This document shows, in pieces, positions 21,036 to 30,748 of a stretch of 51,697 nucleotides of DNA (position 1 is the first letter of the stretch; every line of letters begins with the position of its first letter). The notes below the pieces were generated by a model that did not search any database, was not told the DNA's origin, and was given only the letters and a program-made list of their open reading frames with translations. The position numbers were made by a program, and so were the translations under genes. The stretch spans positions 1-51,697 of the forward strand of contig PLOC01000029.1 of the NCBI GenBank assembly GCA_003141955.1, given 5' to 3'. This DNA comes from Chloroflexota bacterium. Lineage in GTDB: Bacteria; Chloroflexota; Limnocylindria; Limnocylindrales; CSP1-4.

Positions 21036-22796
21036 CTAGCCGCCCGACGCTCCCCCGCCGGCCCTCGCAACCGCAGGGCCGGACGCCGCCCGTTTCGCGG
21101 CCCTCTCCGACTCGGTGGCCGCCTCTTGCTCGGCCGCCGTCTGCGGCTTCGTCCTGGGCAGCAGCAGGGAGAACAGCAGGCCGAGCAGAACGAAGCCGGT
21201 TGCCGCGTAGCCCGCCAGATGAGCGGCTTGTACGAAGGCATCCTCGATCGGCGGCGCGACTTGCTTGCCGAAGACGGCGAGCTGCTGGGCGTCGATCCCG
21301 CCGCCCAGCTGCGAGGCTATCGACGGATCCACCTGCCCGGTCCGGAAGCCGATGAGAGCCTGGCCGGCCGATTGCTCGATCGCCTGGCGGACGGCGGCCT
21401 GGGCGACCGGCGGCATGCCCGGGACCTGGGCCAGCCGACTGGCCGTGCCGACGCCCAGGGACACGAACAGCACCGAGCCCAGGACCGCGATGCCGAGCGC
21501 CGAGCCAATCTGGCGCATCATCGAGTTCGTGCCCGAGGCCAGGCCGGAAACCTCCGCCGGGATGTCGGACAGGACCACGCTCGTCAGTTGCGACGTCGCG
21601 AAGCCCACGCCCAGCCCGTACACGAAGAGCGGCGGAACCAGCAGCAGGACGTTGAGGTCCTGGGAGATGAGCGACGCCGTGGCGAAGATGCCGACAGCCT
21701 CCAGCCCCATGCCGAGCGTCACCACGCGGCGCGGGCCGTAGCGGCGGGCAATCCCCACGGCGGCCGGCGCGGCGAAGAACGCCCCCATCGCCAGCGCCAT
21801 GAGCAGGAGCCCAACCTCGAACGCGGACATCCCCAGGACGGCCTGCAGGAAGAGCGGCAGCACGAACAGAAGGCCGAACTCGCCCAGAGAGACGACCGTC
21901 CCGGCCATGTTGCCGAACCGGAACGCCGGATATCGCCACAGCGCGAAGTCGAAGAGGAAGAACTTGCCGGCGCGCTCGCGCCGTATCTCCACCACCGTGA
22001 AGCCCACCAGGCACACGAGACTCAGCGCGAAGGCGAACGGGATGATCGAGATCGAGTCGAGCGGCCAGCTCCAGCCGAACAGCCCGAACGGCTGCGAAGG
22101 CGAAGTCCAGCCGTACGTGTAGCCCTCGATCAGTGCAAAGACGAAGGACGACAGGCCCACGGTGATGAACAGGAAGCCGAAGGGGTCGAAGCCGGCCCTG
22201 GCGTTCTCGTCGCGGGACTCGTCGATCCAGGCCAGCGTGCCGAGTATCGCCAGCAGGCCCCACGGGATGTTGACGTAGAAGGCCCAGCGCCAGGACAGGT
22301 TCGTCGTCAGCCACCCGCCCAGGAGCGGCCCGACGGCCGCCATGCCGCCGATGACGGAACCCCAGATGCCGAAGGCGATGGCCCGATCGCGGCCGCGGAA
22401 GTTGCTATTCAGGATGGACTGGGTGGCCGGCAGAATCGCCGCGCCACCGAGACCCTGCAGGAAGCGCGCCCCGATGAGCTCCTCGCCCGACTGGGCGAAA
22501 CCTGCCAGCGCCGAGGCAAACAGGAACAGGATCAGCCCCGCGACGTACGTCCGGCGCCGCCCCATCCGATCGCCGATTCGGCCCAGCGTCACCAGGAAGG
22601 CGGCAAAGACGAGGGCGTAGATGGTGTTGACCCACTCGGTTCCGGTGCCGGATAGCGCAAGGTCGCGCGCAATGGACGGAACAGCGACGTTCACGATCGT
22701 CGCATCGACGATGATCATGGCCACGCCCACGCTGAGCATGGCCAGGCCAAGCCAGCGCCGGCGCGGATCGGTGGCGGATATCGGGTTCAGGGTCAC
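21036..22796 (-). CDS. MFS multidrug transporter (DHA2/EmrB-QacA type, 14 TM-like)
   Basis: MSVGVAMIIVDATIVNVAVPSIARDL, TLGRIGDRMGRRRTYVAGL, GARFLQGLGGAAILPATQSIL; GTG start VTLNPIS preceded by AAGGA (alternative ATG at 22835). Confidence 0.88.
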   Translation of the reverse strand: MTLNPISATDPRRRWLGLAMLSVGVAMIIVDATIVNVAVPSIARDLALSGTGTEWVNTIYALVFAAFLVTLGRIGDRMGRRRTYVAGLILFLFASALAGFAQSGEELIGARFLQGLGGAAILPATQSILNSNFRGRDRAIAFGIWGSVIGGMAAVGPLLGGWLTTNLSWRWAFYVNIPWGLLAILGTLAWIDESRDENARAGFDPFGFLFITVGLSSFVFALIEGYTYGWTSPSQPFGLFGWSWPLDSISIIPFAFALSLVCLVGFTVVEIRRERAGKFFLFDFALWRYPAFRFGNMAGTVVSLGEFGLLFVLPLFLQAVLGMSAFEVGLLLMALAMGAFFAAPAAVGIARRYGPRRVVTLGMGLEAVGIFATASLISQDLNVLLLVPPLFVYGLGVGFATSQLTSVVLSDIPAEVSGLASGTNSMMRQIGSALGIAVLGSVLFVSLGVGTASRLAQVPGMPPVAQAAVRQAIEQSAGQALIGFRTGQVDPSIASQLGGGIDAQQLAVFGKQVAPPIEDAFVQAAHLAGYAATGFVLLGLLFSLLLPRTKPQTAAEQEAATESERAAKRAASGPAVARAGGGASGG

Positions 22797-22826
22797 GGTG
22801 AAGTCCTTGTCTCGGGCAACTAGTAG

Positions 22827-22842
22827 TAACCTCATTATGTTA
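22827..22842. promoter_or_regulatory. Candidate MarR-type operator between divergent MFS and marR genes
   Basis: Inverted repeat TAAC-CTCATTAT-GTTA in an unusually AT-rich divergent intergenic segment; TATAGT at 22841-22846. Confidence 0.45.
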
Positions 22843-22852
22843 TAGTCCAGCG

Positions 22853-23398
22853 ATGGTTGGCAAGGGCGCGATGACGAGAGCTGAGCGGCCGAAGACCCGG
22901 ATGTCGGCCGAGGCCCTCGAGACAAGCAAGCTGTTGGTCGAGTTCCTGCATGTCACCTACGCCACGCGCCATCAGCCCACGGAAGCGGCCGGGGGCGAAG
23001 GCGCCCAACCCAATTCGCCGGCTCCGGCTTCGGAAGTGGCCGTCGCCGACCGGCCGCCGATGTCGGCCCACGCCGTTCGAGCGGCCATCCACGTCTACCA
23101 GCACGGCGAGCGGACCGTCGGTCAGCTTGCCTCCGGCCTCGGCATCTCGTACGGCTGGGCAAGCCGGGTCGTGGACGAGCTGGAAGCGGCGCACTACATC
23201 GTCCGCGAACACGACCCCTCCGATCGCCGGGTCGTCCGGGTTCGACTCGACGACGCCGCCCTCGAACAGGTCGAGCGAGCCTACGCCTGGCGCGGCGAGG
23301 CGGTCGAGCGCGCCCTGGAGCCCCTGTCGGAGAGCGAGCGGGAGGCCGTTCGCCTCTTCCTGCGCCGGGTCACAGACCTGATGCGCCAGGGCGGATAG
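22853..23398 (+). CDS. MarR-family transcriptional regulator
   Basis: wHTH GERTVGQLASGLGISYGWASRVVDELEAAHYIVREHDPSDRRVVRVRLDDAALEQ; divergent from MFS pump. Confidence 0.85.
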   Translation: MVGKGAMTRAERPKTRMSAEALETSKLLVEFLHVTYATRHQPTEAAGGEGAQPNSPAPASEVAVADRPPMSAHAVRAAIHVYQHGERTVGQLASGLGISYGWASRVVDELEAAHYIVREHDPSDRRVVRVRLDDAALEQVERAYAWRGEAVERALEPLSESEREAVRLFLRRVTDLMRQGG

Positions 23399-23582
23399 GG
23401 CTCTCCGCCGCCCTCCGCCCTGCCCCAGCCGGTACAATCCCTCCAGCAGGTCGCGCGACGATCCCGCTCGCGACCGCCCGGACGCCGTCCCGCCGAAGGG
23501 TACCCGTGCTCATCCGTGGGGGTCGACGAGCCGCAGCGCACGAGCTTCGGCAGCCGCCCCGCAAGCTGTCACGTCGTAGGAG

Positions 23583-24854
23583 ATGGTCGTGCCCAACAAG
23601 GATCTCGCTCGCCGCGCCGTCGTAACCGGTCTCGGGGCCGTCACGCCGATCGGTATCACCGCCCGCTCCTACTGGGAGAACCTCATCGCCGGCACCTCGG
23701 GTGTTGACACGATCAGGTGCTGGGATCCCTCGGGGCTGGACGTGCGCATCGCGGCCGAGGTCAAAGGCTTCGACCCCGCCGCGGTCATGGACCGCAAGAT
23801 GGCCCGCCGAATGAGCCGCTTCGTCCACTTCGCCATGGGCGCGGCGACCGAGGCGGTCGAGGACGCCGGGATCGACTTCTCGACCTACACGCAGGAACAG
23901 CGCGATCGCGTTGCGGTCATCGTGAACACCGGCGGGGGCGGGGTCGAGCAGGTGATCGAGGGCACCAGGGTTCTCGCTGAGAAGGGCAACGGCCAGGTTT
24001 CGCCGTTCGCAATCCCGGCCCTTTCGGGCTCGATGGCGGCCTGCCAGGTCTCGATCAAGTACGGCATCACGGGCCCCGTCATGTGCCAGGTCGCGGCCTG
24101 CGCCAGCAGCGTCATCGCCTTCATCGACGGGCAGCGCCTGATCGAGGCCGGCGAGTGCGACGTGGTGATCCTCGGCGGCGCGGAGGGGAACCTCGTGCCG
24201 ATCGCCTTCGCGGCGCTCGGCAACATGGGCGCGCTCTCGCGCCGCAACGACGATCCGACCCGCGCCTCCCGGCCGTTCGACAAGGATCGCGACGGCTTCG
24301 TCTTCGGCGAGGGCGCGGCGGTCGTCGTCCTCGAGTCGGCCGAACATGCCCTGGCCCGCGGGGCCAAGATCCAGTGCGAGGTCATGGGCGGAGCCCTGAC
24401 GGCGGACGCCTTTCACATCAGCGCCCCCGAGCCGACCGGGCGTGGCGCCTCTACTGCAATGACCAAGGCCCTCCGCCGCTCGGACGTCGCGCCCGATGAA
24501 GTCGACTACATTGTCGCCCACGGAACCTCCACGCCGCTCAACGATGCGACCGAGACGCGCGCCATCAAGTCGGCCTTCGGCGACTACGCCTACAAGGTTG
24601 CGATCAGCTCGCCGAAGTCGATGGTCGGCCACCTCCTCGGCGCGGCCGGGGCCGTGAGCGGGCTGGCGGCAATCGGCGCCATCCGCGAGGGCGTGATCCC
24701 GCCGACGATCAACCAGGAGAACCCCGACCCGGAGTGCGACCTGGACTACGTGCCGAACGTGAAGCGGGTCAAGAAGGTCGACACGGCGATCATCAACGGC
24801 TTCGGGTTCGGCGGCCAGAACGCGGTCGCGGTGTTCCGCCGCTTCCACATCTAG
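23583..24854 (+). CDS. fabF: Beta-ketoacyl-ACP synthase II, second paralogue
   Basis: RRAVVTGLGAVTPIGITARSYWENL, QVAACASSVIAFI (Cys), VAHGTSTPLNDATET, GHLLGAAGAVSGLA, NGFGFGGQNAVAVF. Confidence 0.93.
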   Translation: MVVPNKDLARRAVVTGLGAVTPIGITARSYWENLIAGTSGVDTIRCWDPSGLDVRIAAEVKGFDPAAVMDRKMARRMSRFVHFAMGAATEAVEDAGIDFSTYTQEQRDRVAVIVNTGGGGVEQVIEGTRVLAEKGNGQVSPFAIPALSGSMAACQVSIKYGITGPVMCQVAACASSVIAFIDGQRLIEAGECDVVILGGAEGNLVPIAFAALGNMGALSRRNDDPTRASRPFDKDRDGFVFGEGAAVVVLESAEHALARGAKIQCEVMGGALTADAFHISAPEPTGRGASTAMTKALRRSDVAPDEVDYIVAHGTSTPLNDATETRAIKSAFGDYAYKVAISSPKSMVGHLLGAAGAVSGLAAIGAIREGVIPPTINQENPDPECDLDYVPNVKRVKKVDTAIINGFGFGGQNAVAVFRRFHI

Positions 24855-24917
24855 CGCCGATCCGGCACGGGCCGGGCCGTGTGCCGAGCTTCGCGGGCCA
24901 CAGTGTAGGATGGCCGC

Positions 24918-25427
24918 GTGGAGCGCCGTCGTCTGATACCGCCGTGGCTGCGCCGCGGATTCGAGGCCGGCGCGATTGGGGCGCTCCTGTCCGGCGGAAC
25001 CCTCTTGGCCTTCCAGCTGAGCCGGCCCGAGCCGCGCCTGGCGCTGCCGCAGGGAATCGACGGATCGCTGATTCTCGTTCCCGCACTGCTCGCCCTGGGC
25101 GTCCTGGCGGTCGGTCTGCCGATCTTCCTCGCCGCGACGCGGACGGAGGCGGTCCTCGGCGCCGTCGCCGGATTCCTGGTTGCGGCGGACCTGCTCATGG
25201 CCGTCTCTTTCGTCTCGCGCCAGCTGATCGCCGTCCACTGGCTGTCCCGCAGCCTGCCCCTCGGCGTGGTTGCGGCGCTGCTGGCGATCCCGGTTGCGGT
25301 GGTCGGGATCGTGATCGGACCACTCGCATCCGAGCACGGCTTCGGCCATTCGTCTGGGCTGCGGGCCGTCCTGGCAGGAGCGGTCGTGGCGCTGGCGCTG
25401 GCGCTGATCGGCCCGTACGTCGGCTAG
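24918..25427 (+). CDS. Hypothetical integral membrane protein (about 4-5 TM)
   Basis: 169-aa ORF MERRRLIPPWLRRGFEAGAIGALLSGGTLLAF... with several hydrophobic stretches; located between fabF2 and copA. Confidence 0.6.
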   Translation: MERRRLIPPWLRRGFEAGAIGALLSGGTLLAFQLSRPEPRLALPQGIDGSLILVPALLALGVLAVGLPIFLAATRTEAVLGAVAGFLVAADLLMAVSFVSRQLIAVHWLSRSLPLGVVAALLAIPVAVVGIVIGPLASEHGFGHSSGLRAVLAGAVVALALALIGPYVG

Positions 25428-25456
25428 GTCGCGGCTAGGTCGAGGCCGGATCGAGG

Positions 25457-27790
25457 CTACGTGGCCGCCGCGGCCTCGGGTTGGGCCTGTCGGGCCGGGC
25501 GCTTCGTCGACCGCCGCAGCCGCAGCGAGTTCGTCACCACGCTGACCGATGACAGGGCCATTGCTCCGGCCGCCAGGGCCGGGTCGAGCGTGATGCCCGC
25601 GATCGGGTAGAGCGCTCCCATTGCCACGGGGATCAGGACGACGTTGTAGCCGAACGCCCAGGCCAGGTTCTGGCGGATCACCCGCAGCGTCTGGCGCGAG
25701 AGCCGGATCGCCGCCGCAACGCTCCGTGGATCGCCGCCGACGAGCGTTATGTCGGAGGCCTCCAGGGCCACGTCCGCTCCGGTGCCGATGGCGATCCCGA
25801 CGTCCGCCCGGGCGAGCGCCGGGGCGTCGTTGATACCGTCGCCGACCATCGCCACTCGCAGCCCGCGGGCCTGCAGCGAAGCCACGGCGGCCGCCTTGCC
25901 GGCCGGCAGAACCTCCGCCATGACCTGTTCGGGCGGGATGCCAACCGCGGCCGCAACGGCTCGGGCGGTCACGGCCTGGTCGCCGGTGACCAGCCAGACT
26001 TCGATCCCGCAAGCCCGGAGCTCGCGCACCGCGGTTTCGGCTTCGGGCTTGATCTCGTCGATGGTGGGCAGCAGGCCGGCCGCTCGACCGTCGACGGCCA
26101 CGTAGGAAACAGCCGCGGGCAGGTCGGTCGCCGATGCGAGCTCGCCGAGCCCGCCGGATTCGACCCCTGCGGCCGAGAGGAACGCCGCCGTTCCGACGAG
26201 CACCCGGCGGCCGTCCACCAGGCCGCGCACGCCGCGCCCGGCGACTGCCTCGAAGTCCGCGACCGGACGCCGGCCGAGGTCGCGCGCGCCGGCGCCGGCG
26301 AGGATGGCGGCCGCCAGCGGATGCTCGCTCCCCCGCTCCACCGATGCCGCAAGATCCAGGACCTCGTCGGCGTCGAAGCCCGGCGCGGCCACGACCGTTC
26401 CCAGCGAAGGCCGGCCGCGAGTCAGCGTGCCCGTCTTGTCGAAGACGACCGCGTCGATCCGGGCGGCCAGCTCGAGAGCCTCGCCGCCCCGGATCAGGAT
26501 GCCGGCCTCGGCGCCGTTGCCGGTCCCGACCATGATCGCCGTCGGCGTCGCGAGGCCCATGGCGCATGGGCAGGCGATGACGACCACGGTGATGAACGCC
26601 ACCAGGGCGTGCGTTGGCCGAGGCTCCGGGCCCAGGACGAACCATAGCGCGAAAGTGGCGGCCCCCACGGCCAGCACGAAGGGCACGAAGACCGCCGCGA
26701 TCCGGTCCGCCAGCCCCTGGATGTGCGCCTTGGACCCCTGCGCCCGGCGAACGAGGTCCACGATCTGCGCCAGCGCAGTGTCGCGGCCGACCCGCGTGGC
26801 CCGGAACAGGAAGGTCCCCCGGCCGTTCATGGTCCCGCCGATCACATCGGAGCCGGGACCCTTCTCGACCGGGATCGGCTCGCCGGTGAGCATCGCCTCG
26901 TCGACCGCGGAGGCGCCGTCCACGACTCGCCCATCGACCGGCACGCGCTCGCCCGGGCGCACGCGTACGAGATCGCCGACTCGAACCTCTTCGAGCGGCA
27001 CGTCCATCTCGGCCCCGGCCCGGACGATTCGGGCGGATCGAGCCTGCAGCCCGATGAGCGCCTTGATCGCGCCGACCGTCTGGCCCTTCGCGCGAGCCTC
27101 CAGCCAGCGGCCGGTCAGGATGAGCCCGATGATCGCGGTCGAGCTGTCGAAGTAGGTCTGCGGCTCGATGCCGGCGGAGCGAAGCAGGCCGGGCGCGACC
27201 GTCACCAGCGCGCTGAACGCCCACGCCGCGCTGGTGCCGACGACCACGAGCGTGTCCATGCTCGTCGTTCCGTGGCGGGCCGCCCGCAGGGCCGCGCGGT
27301 AGAAGCGGCGGCCGGCCAGGAACTGGACGGCCGTTGCGGGGCCGATGAGCAGCCACGCGGCCTGCTCCATCGTCCAGGGCGCGTTGGGTAGATACATGAC
27401 CAGCATCGCCAGGGCCGCAACGACGAGCGAAGCCGCCGCGGTCAGGCCGAGCGTTCGCTGCTCGTGCGCTCGAACCGCGGCCTCGGCGTCCGCCTCGTCG
27501 AGCAGCGTGGCCCACCTGCCCGCGCCGGCCTTCGGCTCGGGCAGGTGGCGGATCTCGTAGCCAGCCGCCTCGATCGCCCGCGCGATCTCGTCGAGCCCGG
27601 CCATCTCCGGCACGTAGCGCACCGTCGCGACCTCCGTCGCGAGGTTGACGTTGGCCTCGGCGACGCCCGGGGTTCGGCGCAGGTAGCGCTCGATCCGATT
27701 GACGCACGAGGCGCAGCTCATGCCTTCGATGGGCAGCTGGATCTCGGCCGTGGGCGCGGCGGGAGCGGGGGCGGCGTGGACTTCTTGCAT
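25457..27790 (-). CDS. copA: Heavy-metal (Cu+) translocating P-type ATPase with HMA domain
   Basis: [28 protein letters not shown] motif [62 protein letters not shown]. Start MQEVHAAP (27790) or MPDPDGGH (27829). Confidence 0.93.
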   Translation of the reverse strand: MQEVHAAPAPAAPTAEIQLPIEGMSCASCVNRIERYLRRTPGVAEANVNLATEVATVRYVPEMAGLDEIARAIEAAGYEIRHLPEPKAGAGRWATLLDEADAEAAVRAHEQRTLGLTAAASLVVAALAMLVMYLPNAPWTMEQAAWLLIGPATAVQFLAGRRFYRAALRAARHGTTSMDTLVVVGTSAAWAFSALVTVAPGLLRSAGIEPQTYFDSSTAIIGLILTGRWLEARAKGQTVGAIKALIGLQARSARIVRAGAEMDVPLEEVRVGDLVRVRPGERVPVDGRVVDGASAVDEAMLTGEPIPVEKGPGSDVIGGTMNGRGTFLFRATRVGRDTALAQIVDLVRRAQGSKAHIQGLADRIAAVFVPFVLAVGAATFALWFVLGPEPRPTHALVAFITVVVIACPCAMGLATPTAIMVGTGNGAEAGILIRGGEALELAARIDAVVFDKTGTLTRGRPSLGTVVAAPGFDADEVLDLAASVERGSEHPLAAAILAGAGARDLGRRPVADFEAVAGRGVRGLVDGRRVLVGTAAFLSAAGVESGGLGELASATDLPAAVSYVAVDGRAAGLLPTIDEIKPEAETAVRELRACGIEVWLVTGDQAVTARAVAAAVGIPPEQVMAEVLPAGKAAAVASLQARGLRVAMVGDGINDAPALARADVGIAIGTGADVALEASDITLVGGDPRSVAAAIRLSRQTLRVIRQNLAWAFGYNVVLIPVAMGALYPIAGITLDPALAAGAMALSSVSVVTNSLRLRRSTKRPARQAQPEAAAAT

Positions 27791-27805
27791 ACTCCCCGGG
27801 AGTAT
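27789..27805. promoter_or_regulatory. CsoR-like Cu(I)-responsive operator upstream of/overlapping the copA start
   Basis: ATACTCCC-C-GGGAGTAT, perfect 8-bp arms around a single central base; resembles ATACCCC..GGGGTAT CsoR sites. Confidence 0.65.
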
Positions 27806-27884
27806 ATGCCCGCCGTCTGGATCGGGCAACGCGCCCTCATCCCAGGCCCTTCCATCGCGGTCTCCTCGGCATCAGACTGTCCCC

Positions 27885-28586
27885 ATGACCACCCTCGCCG
27901 CGACTCCGGTCGCCGCCTTCACCACCTGCCCGGCGCCCTGGGGCATGCTCCACGTGGCCGCAACCGGCGCCGGCATCGTGGCCGTGGACCTGGGCTCCGA
28001 AACGCCCGATTTCGTCGACGGGCTGGCGCGCCGGCTCCACGGCCGGGTGCTCCCGGCGGAGGACGGCGAGGTTCCCGCCGAGTGGCGATCAACCATGGAC
28101 GCGGCGGCGCGCCAGATCGGCGAATGGTTCGCCGGCCGGCGCACCAGGTTTGAGATGCCGATCGACCTGCGCGTCTCGGACTGGGACCGCCTCGTGCTCA
28201 CGGGCGCGGCGCGGCTCCACTTCGGCGAGACGGTCGGCTACGGCGAGCTGGCCCGACGAATCGGCCGGCCGGGCGCGGCGCAGGCCGTCGGCGGCGCGAT
28301 GAGCCGCAACCCCGTCCCGATTCTCATTCCCTGCCATCGAGTCATCGCCGGAGACGGCACGCTCGGCGGCTACGGCGGCTCGACATACGCCGACCGCCAG
28401 GCCGCCCTGGCCATCAAGCGCCGGTTGCTCGCCCTCGAAGGAGTCCGGCCCGGGTCCGAGCTCGGCCCCGGCATCGAGCCGACGCCACGACTTGACTCCA
28501 GGCCCGCGACCGCCGAAAACAGCACGACGCCAAGGGACGAGCATCCAGAGGATGGTGAGCATGTCACTTCGCAAACCCCCGAATGA
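27885..28586 (+). CDS. ogt: Methylated-DNA--[protein]-cysteine S-methyltransferase
   Basis: ETVGYGELARRIGRPGAAQAVGGAMSRNPVPILIPCHRVIAGDGTLGGYGG (PCHR active site). Confidence 0.93.
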   Translation: MTTLAATPVAAFTTCPAPWGMLHVAATGAGIVAVDLGSETPDFVDGLARRLHGRVLPAEDGEVPAEWRSTMDAAARQIGEWFAGRRTRFEMPIDLRVSDWDRLVLTGAARLHFGETVGYGELARRIGRPGAAQAVGGAMSRNPVPILIPCHRVIAGDGTLGGYGGSTYADRQAALAIKRRLLALEGVRPGSELGPGIEPTPRLDSRPATAENSTTPRDEHPEDGEHVTSQTPE

Positions 28587-29499
28587 TCTCTTCCTGTTCC
28601 ATGCCCTGATGGAGAGCACGGCGGACAGCATCTACTTCAAGGATCGACAGTGCCGTCTGCTGCGGGTCAGCCGAATGATGGCGCAGAGCCTTGGCTCCTC
28701 GGATCCAGCCGAGCTCATTGGCAAGACGGACATCGATCTATATGGTGAGGCGTTCGGCGAGGGAACCCGACTCGACGACCTCAGGGTCATGGAGACGGGC
28801 CGGCCCGTCATTGGTCTGGTCGAGAGACGCCTGCTGGACAACGGCCGGATGAACTGGACGCTGACCACCAAACTGCCGCTCCATGACGAGGCCGGCAATG
28901 TCGTAGGTCTGGTGGGCATCACGCGCGAGATCAACGAGATCAGGCAGGCCGAGGTGGTCCTCCAGCATCTCGCCACGCACGACGCGCTTACAGATCTGCC
29001 GAACCGCTTCCTGATGATGGACAGGCTGGGCCAGTTACTGGCCCGTGCCAAACGATCGGGCACCGCCTTTGCCGTCCTGTTCATGGACATCGACCGCTTC
29101 AAAGACGTCAACGACTCGCACGGACACGAGTTCGGCGATCTCCTGCTCCGTGCCGTTGCGCAGAGGCTCACGAAGAGCGTGCGTCAGAGCGACACGGTCG
29201 CTCGCATCGGCGGCGACGAGTTCGTGATCATCCTGGAAACGGTTCATCAGGGCGCAGACGCCGACACAGTCGCCCTCAAGGTCCTGCACGCGATTGCCCG
29301 GCCCTTCACCCTGGATAGACACAGAGTGAAGGCCACCGTCAGCATCGGCGTCAGCTTCTACCCGGAGAACGGCGAGGACGCGGACACATTGGTCAGGGCC
29401 GCAGACTACGCCATGTACCTTGCCAAGAAGGAGGGCGGCAATCGCCACGTGACATGCCTTCCAGGCATGCCTCGCTCTGGCGAGGTTCTCGGGAACTAG
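28561..29499 (+). CDS. PAS-GGDEF diguanylate cyclase
   Basis: PAS LMESTADSIYFKDRQCRLLRVS...GKTDIDLY; GGDEF ATHDALTDLPNRFLMMDRL...VARIGGDEFVIIL. Confidence 0.9.
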   Translation: MSLRKPPNDLFLFHALMESTADSIYFKDRQCRLLRVSRMMAQSLGSSDPAELIGKTDIDLYGEAFGEGTRLDDLRVMETGRPVIGLVERRLLDNGRMNWTLTTKLPLHDEAGNVVGLVGITREINEIRQAEVVLQHLATHDALTDLPNRFLMMDRLGQLLARAKRSGTAFAVLFMDIDRFKDVNDSHGHEFGDLLLRAVAQRLTKSVRQSDTVARIGGDEFVIILETVHQGADADTVALKVLHAIARPFTLDRHRVKATVSIGVSFYPENGEDADTLVRAADYAMYLAKKEGGNRHVTCLPGMPRSGEVLGN

Positions 29500-29525
29500 C
29501 AGCGGTTCCGGCAGTCGGTGGCGCG

Positions 29526-30449
29526 TCAATGCGCCAGAGCAGCCTCGAGCGACAGCCCGGTTTCGCGCTCGGAGAGTTCCCACAGCGCAACGAGCTGGGC
29601 CGGGTCGTTGATCCTGGGTCCGACCCTGCGCACCACCGGCGCACCGAAGTGGAACCATCGGGGTGCGTAGAGCGAGCCTCCGACCGCGGCCGGATCGGTG
29701 CCGGCCCGAAGCTGGCAGAGGGCGCCTTTCGCGGCGGGTTGGGCGAACACCGGGGCGGTGATGACCCAGAACCGTTGCCGCCAGCCGGTCATGGCTCTGG
29801 CGCTCGTGGACTGGAGATCGGTCTTCGAGAAACCGGGGTCGGCGGCGTAGGCGGTCACGCTCCGGCCGGCGAGCCGGCGGTTGAGCTCCAGGGCGAACTG
29901 GAGGCACGCGCGCTTCGACATCCCGTAGGCGACCCAGGGCTTGTAGCAGCCGTCCATGTGCGTGTTCGTCAGGTCGTACTTGCCGGCAGCGAAGCGGTAG
30001 AGCGAAGTCGTGCTGACGACGCGCGCGGCAGGCGCGGCCAGGAGCGAGGGCATCAGCCGCATCGTCAGCGCGAAATGGCCCAGGTGATTCGTGCCGAACT
30101 GGGTTTCGAACCCGTCGGCGGTCCTGCCCTCGGGCACGGCCATCAGGCCAGCGTTGTTGAACAGCATGTCGATCCTGGGATAGGCCGCCACCACCTCCCG
30201 AGCGAATGGGGCGATCGAGGAGAGCGAGCCGAGATCGAGGCGGCGAATCTCCAGGTACGCGTCCGGCACCGAGGCCACTATAGTCTGGCGGGCCACTTCG
30301 GCCTTCTCGAGGTTGCGCGCCCCGATGACGACGAGCGCCCCGTGAGCCGCCAGCTGGCGCACCGTCGCCAACCCGAGGCCACCGTTTCCGCCGGTCACGA
30401 CTGCCGTCTTTTCCGCTAGATCGGGGATGTCGCTCGCCGTCCAGCCCAT
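29526..30449 (-). CDS. Short-chain dehydrogenase/reductase
   Basis: TAVVTGGNGGLGLATVRQLA (TGxxxGxG), LFNNAGLM, YGMSKRACLQFALEL. Confidence 0.88.
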   Translation of the reverse strand: MGWTASDIPDLAEKTAVVTGGNGGLGLATVRQLAAHGALVVIGARNLEKAEVARQTIVASVPDAYLEIRRLDLGSLSSIAPFAREVVAAYPRIDMLFNNAGLMAVPEGRTADGFETQFGTNHLGHFALTMRLMPSLLAAPAARVVSTTSLYRFAAGKYDLTNTHMDGCYKPWVAYGMSKRACLQFALELNRRLAGRSVTAYAADPGFSKTDLQSTSARAMTGWRQRFWVITAPVFAQPAAKGALCQLRAGTDPAAVGGSLYAPRWFHFGAPVVRRVGPRINDPAQLVALWELSERETGLSLEAALAH

Positions 30450-30478
30450 GCGCCGCCCTTTCGTATTGGGGCTTCAGC

Positions 30479-30748
30479 CTAGCAGCCCGGCTCCCGGAAG
30501 CTGGCCTCGAGGCCGCGGACGAGGGCATCTAGGGCCGTCTCGAACTGAGCTTCGTCGTCGTTGAGCAGAGCCAGGGCCTCGCCCATAGCCGCAGCCAGCG
30601 TCGCGACAGCTAGAGCTGGGCGGGGCGTGCCAGCGCCGGTGCCGATCCATCCCGGCGATTGGGCTGGTAGGTCGCCCGCCGAGACCGCCACCTCGGCAAC
30701 CTGCGCGCGCGGCGACTGGCCCTGAGCGAGGCCGCGTCGACAAGCCAC
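30479..30748 (-). pseudogene. Possible truncated TetR-family regulator remnant (C-terminal end)
   Basis: Frame ending AVATLAAAMGEALALLNDDEAQFETALDALVRGLEASFREPGC resembles a TetR C-terminal helix region; no HTH present; lies just upstream of the SDR gene. Confidence 0.4.

Noticed and set aside
23370-27707. 1445-aa minus-strand ORF antisense to fabF2 and out of frame with copA
   Set aside because: Low-complexity Arg/Gly/Ala-rich translation typical of GC-rich shadow ORFs; the overlapping fabF2 and copA frames have clear family motifs.
29453-29469. CATGCCT-TCC-AGGCATG hairpin near the end of the PAS-GGDEF gene as a terminator
   Set aside because: Lies inside the CDS and has no downstream U-tract.
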